DNA of 64,000 nucleotides, taken from contig OV121096.1 of the NCBI GenBank assembly GCA_921293015.1, positions 11,411,000 through 11,474,999 of the forward strand, in the 5' to 3' direction. The position numbers and the translations under genes are program-made. The number at the start of each line of letters is the position of its first letter. Position 1 is the first letter of the stretch. The notes beneath the pieces were generated by a model. The model was given only the letters and a program-made list of their open reading frames with translations. It did not search any database and had not been told where the DNA came from. Source of the DNA: Phorcus lineatus (Eukaryota > Mollusca > Gastropoda > Trochida > Trochidae). Below, one piece after another: positions 1 to 64,000 of this stretch.

Positions 1-249
1 TTCTTTTCTGAGATATCGAACCATTATCCCTTAATGGACATTTGTTAAAATAATTTTTCGTAATTGCAGTTACATACACTCAATTAGAAAGACCTTAGTG
101 TTTTTCATTTCAGATAAATAGTATCAACAATGACCTGCAGGTTTTCCAAGTTATTTTCCATCCTTCGACATGACTTTTCTACAAGTGTATTATACGTCTT
201 TGAACAAATCAACAAATCACACGCGAACGTGTACATAAAAAATACTGAC

Positions 250-63819
<63,570 letters not shown>

Positions 63820-64000
63820 CTGGAATTTGTAAGTATTTTTTCAAATTTCTGAATTCACAAGAGCTAATTATTGCATCTCGTTGCAAACGAATTTAACAAA
63901 ATGCAGGGATTATTCAATGGTGTTAGAAATGCAATAAGCCGACAAAAGTAACAATTCCATGATGAATCATTTGAAAAAATACGGAAAAGAAGGAGAATTT

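Overview
The window is eukaryotic genomic DNA. It is AT-rich non-coding sequence broken by many short coding pieces on the minus strand, each flanked by GT-AG type splice signals. I can join 94 exons in order, from about 63.8 kb (5' side) to 250 bp (3' side). Every junction is phase-compatible and the joined frame has no stop. The exon lengths sum to about 26,044 nt, or roughly 8,680 codons. This appears to be one gene whose 5' and 3' ends both lie outside the window. It encodes an enormous extracellular modular protein with 45 complete MAM domains, one partial MAM, 21 LDL-receptor class A (LDLa) modules and one EGF-like domain near the C-terminal side. This layout resembles the MALRD1 / 'MAM and LDL-receptor class A domain-containing protein' family. 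A tRNA-derived SINE with a body resembling mollusc SINEs, and the strong expansion of this family in lophotrochozoans, suggest a mollusc, probably a bivalve. That assignment is inference.

Layout from 5' to 3' along the minus strand (right to left). From 63.8 to 47.9 kb: MAM1-9, arranged as three three-MAM units, each closed by a Thr/Pro/Ser-rich linker. From 47.7 to 32.0 kb: MAM10-18 with LDLa 1-3, intron-rich. From 31.9 to 21.5 kb: MAM19-23 and the start of MAM24, also intron-rich; this part holds the SINE. From 21.3 to 10.7 kb: a single uninterrupted exon of 10,587 nt carrying the rest of MAM24, MAM25-41 and LDLa 4-15. From 10.2 to 0.25 kb: intron-rich again, with MAM42-45, LDLa 16-21 and the EGF-like domain.

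The main observation concerns the history of this gene. MAM10-18, 19-27 and 28-36 line up as three copies of one nine-MAM block, with LDLa modules and a linker at matching places. The first copy is cut into 30 exons. The third lies wholly inside the giant exon with no introns. A whole block therefore exists in intron-rich and intronless form side by side, which points to loss of dozens of introns in one stretch. Other notable points are a minisatellite that has multiplied an exon's own 3' splice site, a GC-AG intron, paired losses of disulphide cysteines, an 88-bp near-perfect palindrome in an intron, a decayed exon duplicate and several dispersed repeats. I see no second gene, no functional RNA gene and no promoter or poly(A) site that I can support.
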